A DNA stretch of 64,000 bases from Cereibacter johrii. GTDB taxonomy: Bacteria; Pseudomonadota; Alphaproteobacteria; Rhodobacterales; Rhodobacteraceae. The notes under the pieces are model-generated. The model made no database searches. It was given only the letters and a program-made list of their open reading frames with translations, and was not told where the DNA came from. How positions within the stretch are numbered: position 1 is the stretch's first letter; the number at the start of each line of letters is the position of its first letter. The position numbers were made by a program, and so were the translations under genes. Below are positions 8,377-17,070 of the stretch, piece after piece. The stretch lies in contig NZ_MABH01000165.1 in assembly GCF_001720585.1 (NCBI RefSeq), positions 27,674-91,673 on the forward strand. The letters are read 5' to 3'.

Positions 8377-9435
8377 TTGAAGACGATCAAGGGGCCTGCG
8401 CTGTTTCTGGCGCAGTTCGCGGGCGATGCTGCGCCCTTCAATTCATGGACATCGATCACCCGCTGGGCGGCCGATTGCGGCTATGCGGGCGTGCAGGTGC
8501 CGACATGGGACGCGCGGCTGTTCGATCTCGACCGGGCGGCGGAGTCGAAGGACTGGTGCGACCAGTTCAAGGGCGAGGCGGCCGAGGCGGGCCTCGAGGT
8601 GACAGAGCTTGCGAGCCACCTGCACGGCCAGCTCGTCGCGGCCCATCCGGCCTATGACACGATGCTCGACGGCTTTGCCGATCCGTCCGTCCGCGGCAAT
8701 CCGAAGGCGCGGCAGGAATGGGCGGTCGACCGGGTCATGAAGGGCCTGACCGCCTCGCGCAACCTCGGGCTGAAGGCGATGGCGACCTTCTCGGGGGCGC
8801 TCGCCTGGCCCTATCTCTATCCCTGGCCGCAGCGGCCCGCAGGTCTTGTCGAGACCGCCTTCGACGAACTGGCCGCCCGCTGGCGCCCGATCCTCGATCA
8901 TGCCGAGGACTGCGGGATCGACCTCTGCTACGAGATCCACCCCGGCGAGGACCTGCATGACGGCGTGACCTTCGAGATGTTCCTCGAGCGCGTGGGCGGC
9001 CACGCCCGCTGCAACATGCTCTACGATCCGTCGCACTATGTGCTTCAGGCGCTGGATTACCTCGACAATATCGACATCTACGGCAGCCGCATCCGCATGT
9101 TCCACGTCAAGGACGCCGAGCTGAACCCCACGGGGCGGCAGGGCGTCTATGGCGGCTTCCAGTCCTGGGTGAACCGGGCGGGGCGCTTCCGCAGCCTCGG
9201 CGACGGGCAGGTGGATTTCGGCGCGATCTTCTCGAAGCTCACCGCGCTCGACTTCGACGGCTGGGCGGTCGTGGAATGGGAATGCGCGCTGAAACATCCC
9301 GAGGACGGGGCGCGCGAGGGGGCAGAGTTCGTGCGGAACCACATCATCCGCGTCACCCCCAATGCCTTCGACGATTTCGCGGGCGCAGGCACCGACGAGG
9401 CCGCCAACCGGGCCATGCTGGGGCTCGACCGATGA
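8377..9435 (+). CDS. Sugar-phosphate isomerase/epimerase family TIM-barrel protein
   Basis: A 352-residue AP-endonuclease-2-type TIM barrel related to IolE/IolI and xylose isomerase-like epimerases. Metal-binding candidates occur in CYEIHPGED, NMLYDPSHY, RMFHVKDAE and VVEWECA. The start is a TTG at 8377 with GGAGGGAGGA ending six bases upstream. An in-frame ATG at 8335 has no such site. It is the first gene of an operon with a dehydrogenase and an ABC transporter, so it probably interconverts the imported sugar or its keto form. Confidence 0.8.
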   Translation: MKTIKGPALFLAQFAGDAAPFNSWTSITRWAADCGYAGVQVPTWDARLFDLDRAAESKDWCDQFKGEAAEAGLEVTELASHLHGQLVAAHPAYDTMLDGFADPSVRGNPKARQEWAVDRVMKGLTASRNLGLKAMATFSGALAWPYLYPWPQRPAGLVETAFDELAARWRPILDHAEDCGIDLCYEIHPGEDLHDGVTFEMFLERVGGHARCNMLYDPSHYVLQALDYLDNIDIYGSRIRMFHVKDAELNPTGRQGVYGGFQSWVNRAGRFRSLGDGQVDFGAIFSKLTALDFDGWAVVEWECALKHPEDGAREGAEFVRNHIIRVTPNAFDDFAGAGTDEAANRAMLGLDR

Positions 9436-10577
9436 GCCGGTTCGCAGGGCGCGAGGGGCCCATCCGGCTCGGCATGGTGGGCGGCGGCAGCGGGGCCTTC
9501 ATCGGCGCGGTCCACCGGATCGCCGCACGGCTCGACGGGAAATATCAGCTGGTGGCGGGCGCGCTTTCCTCGACGCCCGAAAAGGCGCGCGAGAGTGCGT
9601 CGGCACTGGGCATCCCCCGCAGCTACGACGATTTCACCGCCATGGCGAAAGCCGAGGCCCGGCGACGCGACGGGATCGAGGCGGTGGCGGTCGTCACTCC
9701 GAACCACATGCACGGGCCGGTGGCGCGCGAGTTCCTCAAGCGCGGCATCCATGTGATCTGCGACAAGCCGCTGACGGCGACGCTGGCCGAGGCCAGGCGC
9801 CTTCAGCAGGCGGCCGAGAAGGCGGATGCGCTCTTCGTGCTCACGCACAATTACACCGGCTATCCGATGGTGCGCGAGGCGCGCGCGCTGGTGGCCTCGG
9901 GCGCGCTCGGGCGGCTGCGGGTGGTGCAGGTCGAATATCCGCAGGGCTGGATGGCCGCCCCCGTCGCCAACAAGCAGGCCGAATGGCGCAACGATCCGGC
10001 GCGCAGCGGCGCGGGCGGCTCGACGGGCGATATCGGGACGCACGCCTACAACCTCGCCCGCTTCGTGACCGGCCTGAAGGTCGAGGCGCTGGCGGCCGAC
10101 CTCTCGGAGTTCGTCGAGGGCCGGCAGAACGACGACAATGCCCATGTGATGCTGCGCTTCGAGGGCGGGGCACGCGGGATGCTCTGGTGCAGTCAGGTCG
10201 CGGTGGGGCATGAGAACTCGCTCCGCCTGCGGGTCTATGGCGAGAAGGGCGGGCTCGAATGGGCACAGGAGACCCCGACCGAGCTCTGGCACACGCCCCT
10301 GGGCGAGCCGAAGCGCCTCATCACCCGCATGGGCGCGGGCGCGGGCCCCGAGGCCGCGCGGGTGAGCCGCACGCCGGCAGGCCATCCCGAGGGTTTCCTC
10401 GAGGCCTTCGCCACGATCTATTCGGAGGCGGCCGAAGCGATCCTCGCCCATCGCGAGGGGAAAGCCCCGCCCGAGGGCGTGACCTATCCCGGCATCGCCG
10501 ACGGCATGGAGGGCATGGCCTTCATCGACGCCTGCCTCCGCTCGTCGCGCCGGAATGCCGCCTGGGTGGTGCCATGA
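9432..10577 (+). CDS. Gfo/Idh/MocA-family oxidoreductase
   Basis: A 381-residue NAD(P)-dependent dehydrogenase. The Rossmann glycine motif [14 protein letters not shown] is at residues 12-25, and [12 protein letters not shown] and the catalytic-Lys motif [14 protein letters not shown] follow. The C-terminal domain contains [13 protein letters not shown], with Asp and His expected at the active site. Such enzymes oxidise or reduce sugars and inositols. It overlaps the isomerase gene by four bases and the ABC ATPase gene by four bases. Confidence 0.9.
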   Translation: MSRFAGREGPIRLGMVGGGSGAFIGAVHRIAARLDGKYQLVAGALSSTPEKARESASALGIPRSYDDFTAMAKAEARRRDGIEAVAVVTPNHMHGPVAREFLKRGIHVICDKPLTATLAEARRLQQAAEKADALFVLTHNYTGYPMVREARALVASGALGRLRVVQVEYPQGWMAAPVANKQAEWRNDPARSGAGGSTGDIGTHAYNLARFVTGLKVEALAADLSEFVEGRQNDDNAHVMLRFEGGARGMLWCSQVAVGHENSLRLRVYGEKGGLEWAQETPTELWHTPLGEPKRLITRMGAGAGPEAARVSRTPAGHPEGFLEAFATIYSEAAEAILAHREGKAPPEGVTYPGIADGMEGMAFIDACLRSSRRNAAWVVP

Positions 10578-12073
10578 CCGAGCCCGTGCTCGCGATCCGC
10601 CAGGTCTCGCGGCTGTTCGGGCCGGTTCAGGTCCTGTTCGACGTGGATTTCGACCTCCGCCCCGGCGAGGTCCATGCGCTGATCGGCGAGAACGGCGCGG
10701 GAAAATCCACGACGATGAAGATCCTCGCGGGCTATCTCGCGCCCTCGGCGGGTGAGGTGCTGCTGGACGGCCGGCCCGTCCACTTCCCCTCCTCGCGCGA
10801 GGCCGAGGCCGCGGGCGTCGTGATGATCCATCAGGAATTCAACCTCGCGACCCCGCTCACGGTCGAGGAGAACATCTTCCTCGGGCGCGAGCTGAAGCGC
10901 GGCCCGTTTCTCGACCACCGGGCCATGCAGGCCGAAAGCCGCCGCCTGCTCGAGCGGCTGCATTGCGCGGTCGATCCGCGCGCGCGTGTCTCGACCCTGT
11001 CGGTGCCGAACCGGCAGATGGTCGAGATCGCCAAGGCGCTGGGGCTGAAGGCGCGTGTCCTCATCATGGACGAGCCGACGGCCGTGCTCACCCACCGCGA
11101 GACGGATACGCTGCTCGAGCAGGTGGACCGGCTGCGGGCGGCGGGCACGGCCATCCTCTACACCTCGCACAAGCTCGACGAGGTGGCGCGGATCGCCGAC
11201 CGGGTGACGGTCCTGCGCGACGGTCGCAGGGTGATGACGGCGCCGGCGAAGGGCCTGTCCGAGGACCGGATGGCCGAGACCATGGTCGGCCGCGAATTGT
11301 CGGGCCTCTTTCCGCCGAAGTCCTCCCCCGCGCCCGAGCCTGTGCTCGAGGTCGCGGGCCTCACCGTGCCGGGGTTCGTCCGTGACGCCTCCTTCACCCT
11401 TCGCCGCGGCGAGGTGCTGGGCTTTGCGGGTCTCGTCGGCTCGGGCCGGACCGAGCTCATGGAGGGCATCGTGGGCCTCCGCCCGGCCACGGGCGAGGTG
11501 CGGATGGAAGGATCCCCCCTGCCCCATGCCTCCGTGTCGGCGGCGCGCGCGGCGGGCCTCGTCTACCTGACCGAGGACCGCAAGGAGAAGGGTCTCCTCC
11601 TCGGCAAGCCGCTGGGAGAGAACCTCACCCTCCTCGCGCTGGACCGCTTCGGGCGCGTGCTGATCGACAAGGCCGCCGAAGAGCGCGCCCTGACGCAGGC
11701 AATCTCGGATTTTGACATCCGGGTGGGCGACCGCGGGATCAGCGCGGGCAGCCTGTCGGGCGGGAACCAGCAGAAGCTGCTTCTCGCCAAGACCATGCTG
11801 GCCGAGCCGCGTGTCGTCATCATCGACGAGCCGACCCGCGGGATCGATGTCGGCACCAAGCAGCAGATCTACGGCTTCATCGCCCGCCTCGCCGCCGAGG
11901 GCCGCAGCGTCATCGTCGTCTCGTCGGAATTGCCCGAGGTGATCGGGCTTGCGAACCGCGTGGTCGTGATGAGCGCGGGTCGCATCGCCGGCGAGGTCGA
12001 GGGTGAGGCCATCACCGAAGAGAACATCGTCCGCCTCGCGATGGGGCTGAACCACCGGAAGGCCAGCGCATGA
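10574..12073 (+). CDS. Sugar ABC transporter ATPase (RbsA/XylG type, two ABC domains)
   Basis: A 499-residue fusion of two ABC domains typical of CUT2 importers. Domain 1 has Walker A GENGAGKST and Walker B VLIMDEPTAVL; its signature is the shortened LSVPNRQMVEIAKAL. Domain 2 has the degenerate Walker A GLVGSGRTEL, signature LSGGNQQKLLLAK and Walker B VVIIDEPTRGID. The asymmetry of the two sites is normal for the family. It lies between the dehydrogenase and permease genes with four-base overlaps. Confidence 0.93.
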   Translation: MTEPVLAIRQVSRLFGPVQVLFDVDFDLRPGEVHALIGENGAGKSTTMKILAGYLAPSAGEVLLDGRPVHFPSSREAEAAGVVMIHQEFNLATPLTVEENIFLGRELKRGPFLDHRAMQAESRRLLERLHCAVDPRARVSTLSVPNRQMVEIAKALGLKARVLIMDEPTAVLTHRETDTLLEQVDRLRAAGTAILYTSHKLDEVARIADRVTVLRDGRRVMTAPAKGLSEDRMAETMVGRELSGLFPPKSSPAPEPVLEVAGLTVPGFVRDASFTLRRGEVLGFAGLVGSGRTELMEGIVGLRPATGEVRMEGSPLPHASVSAARAAGLVYLTEDRKEKGLLLGKPLGENLTLLALDRFGRVLIDKAAEERALTQAISDFDIRVGDRGISAGSLSGGNQQKLLLAKTMLAEPRVVIIDEPTRGIDVGTKQQIYGFIARLAAEGRSVIVVSSELPEVIGLANRVVVMSAGRIAGEVEGEAITEENIVRLAMGLNHRKASA

Positions 12074-13062
12074 GTGCCGTCACTGCCCCCCGTCCCCGCT
12101 TCCATCTGCATGTGCTGGGGCCCCTGCTCGCGCTTTTCGTGCTGATCGCGCTCGGGGCCTGGCTGAACCCGAACTTCCTCAGCTACGGCAACGTGACGAA
12201 CGTGCTGGCGCGCTCGGCCTTCATCGGCATCATCGCCGTGGGCATGACCTTCGTCATCACCTCGGGCGGCATCGACCTCTCGGTGGGATCCATGGCGGCC
12301 TTCATCGCGGGGCTCATGATCCTGTCGATGAACGCGCTGCTGCCCCACATGGGCGAAGGCGTGTCGGTCATCCTCGTGGGGGTGCTGGTCGCCGCCGGCG
12401 CGGGCCTCCTTGCCGGCTGGCTCAACGGCTTTCTCATCGCCAAGGTGGGGATCGAGCCCTTCATCGTGACGCTGGGCACCATGGGCATCTACCGCTCGCT
12501 GGTCACCTGGCTCGCCGACGGCGGCACGCTCTCGCTCGATTTCGGCCTCCGCGGCCTCTACCGGCCGGTCTATTACGGCGGGATCCTCGGCATCGCCTGG
12601 CCGATCATCGTCTTTGCCATCGTGGCCATCCTGGGCGAGATCGTGATGCGCCAGACCGCCTTCGGCCGCCATGTCGCGGCCATCGGCGCGAACGAGCAGG
12701 TGGCGCGCTACTCGGCGGTCAAGGTGCCGCGCGTGCGGATCGCGACCTATGCGCTTCTGGGGCTGCTCGTGGGGCTCGCCACCATCATGTATGTGCCGCG
12801 GCTGGGCTCGGCCTCCGGCTCGACCGGCGTCCTGTGGGAGCTCGAGGCCATCGCCGCCGTCATCATCGGCGGCACGGTGCTCAAGGGCGGCTACGGCCGC
12901 GTCTGGGGCACGGTGGTGGGCGTCCTGATCCTCAGCCTGATCGACAATATCCTGAACCTCGCCTCGATCGTCAGCCCCTATCTCAACGGCACGATCCAGG
13001 GCGTCATCGTCATCCTCGCTGTCGTCTTGCAGCGGGAGAAGAAGGCCGCGGACGCGCGGTAG
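12070..13062 (+). CDS. Sugar ABC transporter permease (RbsC type)
   Basis: A 330-residue polytopic inner-membrane protein with about eight to ten hydrophobic segments. It contains the family segments VGMTFVITSGGIDLSVGSM and GRHVAAIGANEQVARYSAVK, the latter being the cytoplasmic loop contacting the ATPase. It forms the channel of the CUT2 importer with the ATPase and the downstream binding protein. Its start overlaps the ATPase stop by four bases. Confidence 0.92.
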   Translation: MSAVTAPRPRFHLHVLGPLLALFVLIALGAWLNPNFLSYGNVTNVLARSAFIGIIAVGMTFVITSGGIDLSVGSMAAFIAGLMILSMNALLPHMGEGVSVILVGVLVAAGAGLLAGWLNGFLIAKVGIEPFIVTLGTMGIYRSLVTWLADGGTLSLDFGLRGLYRPVYYGGILGIAWPIIVFAIVAILGEIVMRQTAFGRHVAAIGANEQVARYSAVKVPRVRIATYALLGLLVGLATIMYVPRLGSASGSTGVLWELEAIAAVIIGGTVLKGGYGRVWGTVVGVLILSLIDNILNLASIVSPYLNGTIQGVIVILAVVLQREKKAADAR

Positions 13063-13080
13063 ATCCTTGGGAGGAACGTG

Positions 13081-14043
13081 ATGAAACGCAGAGAATTCCT
13101 GACCACCGCGGCCGTGGCCGGCGTGGCCGCCGGGGCCGGCGCGGCCCCTGCCCTCGCACAGGAGAAGGTGGGCACCATCGGGGTGGCGATCCCCTCGGCC
13201 ACCCACGGCTTCATGGGCGGGCTGAACTTCCACGCGCAGGACACGATCAAGCGCCTGCAAGAGGTCTATCCGCAGCTCGACTTCGTGCTGGCGACCGCCG
13301 GAAACGCGGGCAAGATGGTCAATGACATCGAGGACATGGTCGCCACGCGCAACATCAGCGCCCTCGTCGTCCTGCCCTTCGAGAGCGAGCCGCTCACCTC
13401 GCCCGTGCAGGCGGTCAAGGAGGCGGGCATTTGGGTGACGGTCGTGGACCGGGGCCTCTCCGTCGAGGGGATCGAGGATCTCTATGTGGCGGGCGACAAC
13501 CCGGGCTTCGGCCGCGTGGCGGGCGAGTATTTCGCGCAGAACCTCGAGTCCGGCAAGAAGATCGTCGTCCTCCGCGGGATCCCCACCACGCTCGACAACG
13601 AGCGGGTCGAGGCCTTCACCGCGGCCATCGACGGCTCGGGCATCGAGGTGCTCGACATGCAGCACGGCAACTGGAACCGCGACGACGCCTTCAACGTGAT
13701 GCAGGACTTCCTGTCGAAATATCCCCAGATCGATGCCGTCTGGGCCGCCGACGACGACATGGCCATCGGCGCGATGGAGGCCATCGCCCAGGCCGGCCGC
13801 ACCGAGGAGATGTGGGTGATGGGCGGCGCGGGCATGAAGGAGATCATCCGGCGCATCGCCGACGGCGATCCGCAGCTTCCGGCGAACGTGACCTCCCCGC
13901 CGGCCCAGATCTCGACCGCGATCGAGCTCACGGCGCTGAAGCTCGTGTCCTCGACGCCGGTCTCGGGGCGCTTCATCATCGGCTCGCAGCTCGTCACGCC
14001 CGAGAATGCCGAGCAGTTCTACTTCCCCGACAGCCCGTTCTGA
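13081..14043 (+). CDS. Sugar ABC transporter periplasmic binding protein
   Basis: A 320-residue type I periplasmic binding protein (Peripla_BP_4). The N terminus MKRREFLTTAAVAGVAAGAG ending at ALAQ resembles a Tat-like signal, with a single RR after Lys. The mature domain has TIGVAIPSATHGFMGG and the ribose-binding-type DIEDMVATRNISALVVLPF. The ATG at 13081 follows TTGGGAGGAACGTG. The ligand is unknown; the isomerase and dehydrogenase partners argue for a sugar or polyol. It is the last gene before a strong hairpin. Confidence 0.9.
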   Translation: MKRREFLTTAAVAGVAAGAGAAPALAQEKVGTIGVAIPSATHGFMGGLNFHAQDTIKRLQEVYPQLDFVLATAGNAGKMVNDIEDMVATRNISALVVLPFESEPLTSPVQAVKEAGIWVTVVDRGLSVEGIEDLYVAGDNPGFGRVAGEYFAQNLESGKKIVVLRGIPTTLDNERVEAFTAAIDGSGIEVLDMQHGNWNRDDAFNVMQDFLSKYPQIDAVWAADDDMAIGAMEAIAQAGRTEEMWVMGGAGMKEIIRRIADGDPQLPANVTSPPAQISTAIELTALKLVSSTPVSGRFIIGSQLVTPENAEQFYFPDSPF

Positions 14044-14052
14044 GCCGGGGCG

Positions 14053-14084
14053 GAGCGCGGCCCCTGCCCCAGGGGGCCGCGCTC
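14053..14084. terminator. Hairpin terminator between binding-protein and pseudoazurin genes
   Basis: Arms GAGCGCGGCCCC (14053-14064) and GGGGCCGCGCTC (14073-14084) form a perfect 12-bp stem with an 8-base loop. It lies 10 bases from each of two convergent stop codons, so it could end both transcripts. There is no long T tract. Confidence 0.6.
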
Positions 14085-14093
14085 TCCTCCATC

Positions 14094-14528
14094 CTACTCG
14101 GCGACCTGCGCGAGCAGGGGACCGAACCGCTTCTTGGCCGCGCCCTTCATCGGCACCTCGGCAATGGCCGCCTTGTTCACGGGCTGGCCCACCTGAATCA
14201 GCGCCACCATCCCCATCGCGAAGTGCGGCGCGCATTTCACGCCATAGAGCCCCTCCTCGGTCAGCGTCACCTCGAGGTCCTTGCCCATCTTGCCCTTGAA
14301 GGCCTCGGCCCCCTCGGGAAGCATCCCCTTGATGGTCTCGGCATTGTGGCCCTTGTCGGTGGCCTTGAAGCGGATCGTGTCGCCCGGCTCCGCGGTGACG
14401 AAGGCGGGTTCGAAGACCATTGCACCATCCGCTCCGCTGTTGAGCATGGTGACCTCGTGCATGGCGGCCCCGGCCGCCGTCCCGAGGACGAGGATGAGCG
14501 TGGCCGCTGCCGTGATCGTTCTGAGCAT
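14094..14528 (-). CDS. Pseudoazurin (periplasmic type I blue copper protein)
   Basis: A 144-residue precursor with a signal peptide ending near residue 21 (LGTAAGA). The copper ligands are visible at His61 (GHNAET), Cys99 and His102 (VKCAPHF) and Met107, with the exact spacing of characterised pseudoazurins. It normally carries electrons from the bc1 complex to copper nitrite reductase or other denitrification enzymes. A perfect NnrR-type site lies 56 bases upstream. No nitrite reductase gene is in the window. Confidence 0.93.
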   Translation of the reverse strand: MLRTITAAATLILVLGTAAGAAMHEVTMLNSGADGAMVFEPAFVTAEPGDTIRFKATDKGHNAETIKGMLPEGAEAFKGKMGKDLEVTLTEEGLYGVKCAPHFAMGMVALIQVGQPVNKAAIAEVPMKGAAKKRFGPLLAQVAE

Positions 14529-14583
14529 CTCGCATTCCTTCCGTCTGCTGCCCCGGTTCTAGCCGCCCCTGCGGAGCCGCTTG

Positions 14584-14597
14584 TTGCGCTGCCGCAA
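14584..14597. promoter_or_regulatory. NnrR-type site upstream of pseudoazurin
   Basis: TTGCG-CTGC-CGCAA is a perfect inverted repeat matching the TTGCG-N4-CGCAA motif proposed for NnrR, the NO-responsive Crp/Fnr regulator of alphaproteobacterial denitrification genes. It is centred about 62 bases upstream of the pseudoazurin start, compatible with activation from near -41. Confidence 0.6.
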
Positions 14598-14668
14598 GCT
14601 CCAGGCGATTCGGCCGTCGCAGCCTCCGTGCGGCCTGCAAAGGCAGGGCGGCCGGCCCGTTCTGCACG

Positions 14669-14682
14669 CGCAAACGATTGCG
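14669..14682. promoter_or_regulatory. LacI-type palindrome upstream of phasin-like gene
   Basis: CGCAAACGATTGCG is an almost perfect 14-bp palindrome with central CG. It shares the ten bases GCAAACGATT with operator 2 of the sugar locus at 8303-8316. It lies 125 bases before the phasin-like gene and 141 bases from pseudoazurin. Binding is inferred only. Confidence 0.35.
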
Positions 14683-14806
14683 CTTGCAGGCGCAGCATTC
14701 TCCGCCGCGACTCCGGCGGATTTTCGTTGACGGGTGGGGCGCGAGCCCGCACCGTTCCATACCTGCGGCCCGAGCCGCAGCAGTAACGACCGATCTGGAG
14801 GTAATC

Positions 14807-15208
14807 ATGACCAAACCGGCCGAGACGTCCCGCACCCTCTTCGACACGATGACCGAGCTGCTCTCCACCCTGTCGGTGGCCCCCGTGGGCACGATCATGG
14901 CCAAGCGTATGCTCGACATGCAGCAGGGGATCGCGGGCGAGATGAACCAGGCGGCGCATGACTGGCTCGACCGCCGTCAGGCCGCCGTCACCAGTCTCGT
15001 CGGCACCGCGCACAAGGTGATGGACAAGGGCTTTTCCGACACGGCGACCTACAGCTCGATGCAGGAATGGTACGGCAGCATGGTCGAGCGCCTCGCCGCC
15101 GACATGAAGAGCCCCTATGACCTGATGCTGGCCTGCAGCGCCCATGTGACGCCGCCGGCCGCCAAGCCCGCCGAGAAGACCGCCTCGACCTTCCGCCGCG
15201 CCGCCTGA
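14807..15208 (+). CDS. Phasin-like small protein
   Basis: A 133-residue, mostly helical protein beginning MTKPAETSRTLFDTMTELLS. Amphipathic helices span residues 8-110, with Met and Ala richness, and the tail is Pro/Ala/Lys-rich (TPPAAKPAEKTAS). The composition and length resemble PHA granule-associated phasins, but no diagnostic motif is visible, so the call is tentative. A PHA synthase gene lies 6 kb away. The start follows TGGAGGTAATC, an excellent ribosome binding site, suggesting strong expression. Confidence 0.45.
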   Translation: MTKPAETSRTLFDTMTELLSTLSVAPVGTIMAKRMLDMQQGIAGEMNQAAHDWLDRRQAAVTSLVGTAHKVMDKGFSDTATYSSMQEWYGSMVERLAADMKSPYDLMLACSAHVTPPAAKPAEKTASTFRRAA

Positions 15209-15224
15209 GGCGCCCGCCCACCGC

Positions 15225-15257
15225 AGGGCCGGAGGCTGCGCGACCGCCCCCGGCCCT
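15225..15257 (+). terminator. Possible terminator after phasin-like gene
   Basis: Arms AGGGCCGG (15225-15232) and CCGGCCCT (15250-15257) are perfectly complementary around a 17-base loop, 17 bases after the stop codon. The T tract is weak. The following 200 bases up to the H-NS gene hold no other gene that I can support. Confidence 0.4.
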
Positions 15258-15478
15258 TGCCTGTCGCGACTCTCGTCCGGTCGGTCAGCCCCCAAAAATC
15301 CGCAGATCCCTCGGCCTTGCTGCGAAATGCCGCGGTCCAGAGGCGCTAACCCATTCCAAAGGATGGGCATTCATGGCCCAAAGACATTTTCTCTCTGCGG
15401 GAACCTTCTGTAAGATGAGGAAAAGAAGGCTAAGACGCCGGTCTCTCCTCCGGCTGCATGGGCCGAAGGACGGTCGCG

Positions 15479-15757
15479 ATGAAAAAGACTATCGAGCGGT
15501 TGAACTGGGACGAACTGCTGGACCTCTATGGACGGATCTCCAAGGCCCTCGACGCCTGCGAGACCCGGCAAGCCGCCGCGAAGGCGCGATCCAGGACAGC
15601 AGCGATCTCTGGAGAGGCAGGAAACGGGGCGAAGCGTGTGAGCTACTTCAACCCGGCAAATCGCGCCGTGTCGTGGAATGGCCGCGGGCGGTGTCCGAAC
15701 TGGTTCAAGGTGGCCATGGCCCAGGGGCGCACGCCCGAAGAACTGGCCTCGCTCTGA
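15479..15757 (+). CDS. H-NS family nucleoid protein (HvrA/Spb type)
   Basis: A 92-residue protein. An N-terminal oligomerisation helix (MKKTIERLNWDELLDLYGRI) and an Ala/Arg-rich linker precede the H-NS DNA-binding loop YFNPANRAVSWNGRGRCPNW, where the GRGR-P core inserts into the AT minor groove. HvrA of R. capsulatus and Spb of R. sphaeroides, both of this type, regulate photosynthesis genes with light. The start at 15479 has GAAGGA eight bases upstream. A good terminator follows. Which paralogue this is cannot be told here. Confidence 0.85.
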   Translation: MKKTIERLNWDELLDLYGRISKALDACETRQAAAKARSRTAAISGEAGNGAKRVSYFNPANRAVSWNGRGRCPNWFKVAMAQGRTPEELASL

Positions 15758-15770
15758 AACGCCTGTGAAC

Positions 15771-15806
15771 GGCCGGGTGGAGAGGCTCCGCCCGGCCATT
15801 GATTTT
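15771..15806 (+). terminator. Rho-independent terminator after H-NS gene
   Basis: Arms 15771-15782 and 15786-15797 (GGCCGGGTGGAG with CTCCGCCCGGCC) form a 12-bp stem with one U-G pair and a 3-base loop, followed by ATTGATTTT. It begins 13 bases after the H-NS stop and may also serve the convergent monooxygenase gene. Confidence 0.7.
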
Positions 15807-15811
15807 GCAGG

Positions 15812-16753
15812 TCACAGCCAGCCTTCGCCGCGAGCCTCCTCGGCGGCCCCCGCGACAGCTGCACGGTAATCCGCAATCAGGCGGCGGCAGAGCTCTCCTG
15901 CCTTCGGAATGTCCGAGATGCCGCCCACGCCCTGCCCCGCCGACCAGACGTCGCGCCACACCTTCGCCTCCGAGGCCATGTCGAGATGCGGGGCCGCCCC
16001 GCCCTCGGGATCGATCCCCGCAGCGGCGAGGCTCTGGCGCAGGAAGCTTGCCGGAACGCCGCTCACCTTCGGCGTATAGACGATGTCCGCTGCCGCGCTC
16101 TCGGCCACCATCCGCTTCTGTTCCTCGGATACCTGCGCCTCCTCGGTCGCGAGGAAGCGGGTGCCGAGATAGGCGAGGTCGGAGCCCATCATCCGGGCCG
16201 CTGCCACGTCCCGCCCGGTGTTCATCGCGCCCGACAGGACGATCGTGCCCGCGAAGAACGACCGGATCTCCGAGACCAGCGCGAAGGGGTTCAGCGTGCC
16301 CGCGTGCCCGCCCGCCCCGGCTGCCACGGCAATGATGCCGTCGACGCCCGCCTCGGCGGCCTTGCGGGCATGGCGCGCGTTCACGACATCGTGGAAGACG
16401 AGCCCGCCGTAGCCATGGACCGCCGCCACCAGCTCCGGCACCGCGCCGAGCGAGGTGATGACGAGCGGCACCTTCTCGGCCACGCAGACCGCCAGATCCG
16501 CCTGAAGCCGCGGGTTCGAGCGATGGACGATCAGGTTGACGCCGAACGGCGCCGCCTCAGGCGCGAGCCTGTTGCGGATGTCGTGCAGCCAGTCGCGGAA
16601 CCCTTCGGTGGTGCGCTGGTTCAGCGCCGGGAAGGTGCCGAGGAGGCCTGCGTTGCAGGTCTCCACCACCAGATCCGGGCCCGATGTGAGGAACATGGGC
16701 GCAGCGATCACGGGCGCCTTCAGGCGGCCCTTCAGGGCTTCGGGAATGGGCAT
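15812..16753 (-). CDS. Nitronate monooxygenase (2-nitropropane dioxygenase family)
   Basis: A 313-residue FMN-dependent TIM-barrel flavoprotein. It has PVIAAPMFLTSGPDLVVETC at the N terminus, GVNLIVHRSNPR, the flavin-phosphate loop AAGAGGHAGTLNPFALVSEI with the conserved His, and GSDLAYLGTRFLAT. Family members oxidise alkyl nitronates such as 3-nitropropionate; related proteins act as enoyl reductases. The ATG at 16753 follows GAGGAGGATCCG; a longer frame upstream lacks homology. Confidence 0.82.
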   Translation of the reverse strand: MPIPEALKGRLKAPVIAAPMFLTSGPDLVVETCNAGLLGTFPALNQRTTEGFRDWLHDIRNRLAPEAAPFGVNLIVHRSNPRLQADLAVCVAEKVPLVITSLGAVPELVAAVHGYGGLVFHDVVNARHARKAAEAGVDGIIAVAAGAGGHAGTLNPFALVSEIRSFFAGTIVLSGAMNTGRDVAAARMMGSDLAYLGTRFLATEEAQVSEEQKRMVAESAAADIVYTPKVSGVPASFLRQSLAAAGIDPEGGAAPHLDMASEAKVWRDVWSAGQGVGGISDIPKAGELCRRLIADYRAAVAGAAEEARGEGWL

Positions 16754-17070
16754 CGGATCCTCCTCTCGCGTGGCGAGAGGTGACACCGCCTGCCGAACTC
16801 CGGTCAACCGTTCCGCTGCGTCGGGGAGGATGGGCGGGCGGGATGCTCGCCGATGGGGATTCTTGAGGAAAGCCGGCGGTCGCATCGAAGGACATACGCG
16901 AGCTATAACCGAACAACGGTTCTATAACTACCGCCAAAGCAGCTCGGCGACGGGACTCGCTGCGGATCGCAGGATGACGTGCGGACCGATCTCTCGCCAG
17001 TCCGGCACCCTTGGGCCTGACGGAGAGGAGCGGGCAAGGGCGGATCGCCCGCCGTCGCCCGCTGCACGGA
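16754..17070. promoter_or_regulatory. Intergenic region with inverted repeat AACCG-N5-CGGTT
   Basis: About 317 bases without a gene. The only structure seen is AACCG (16907-16911) and CGGTT (16917-16921) separated by five bases and flanked by TATA on both sides. It looks like an operator about 155 bases upstream of the monooxygenase start. No regulator gene adjoins it. The rest shows nothing I can support. Confidence 0.3.

Noticed and set aside
11869..14919. Open frame of about 1,010 codons on the minus strand across the sugar ABC genes
   Set aside because: Shadow of the permease and binding-protein genes in GC-rich DNA; no domain or start signal.
16597..16621. GGAAC-N16-GGTT resembling an EcfG promoter on the plus strand
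   Set aside because: It lies within the monooxygenase coding sequence, antisense, with no gene downstream in that direction.
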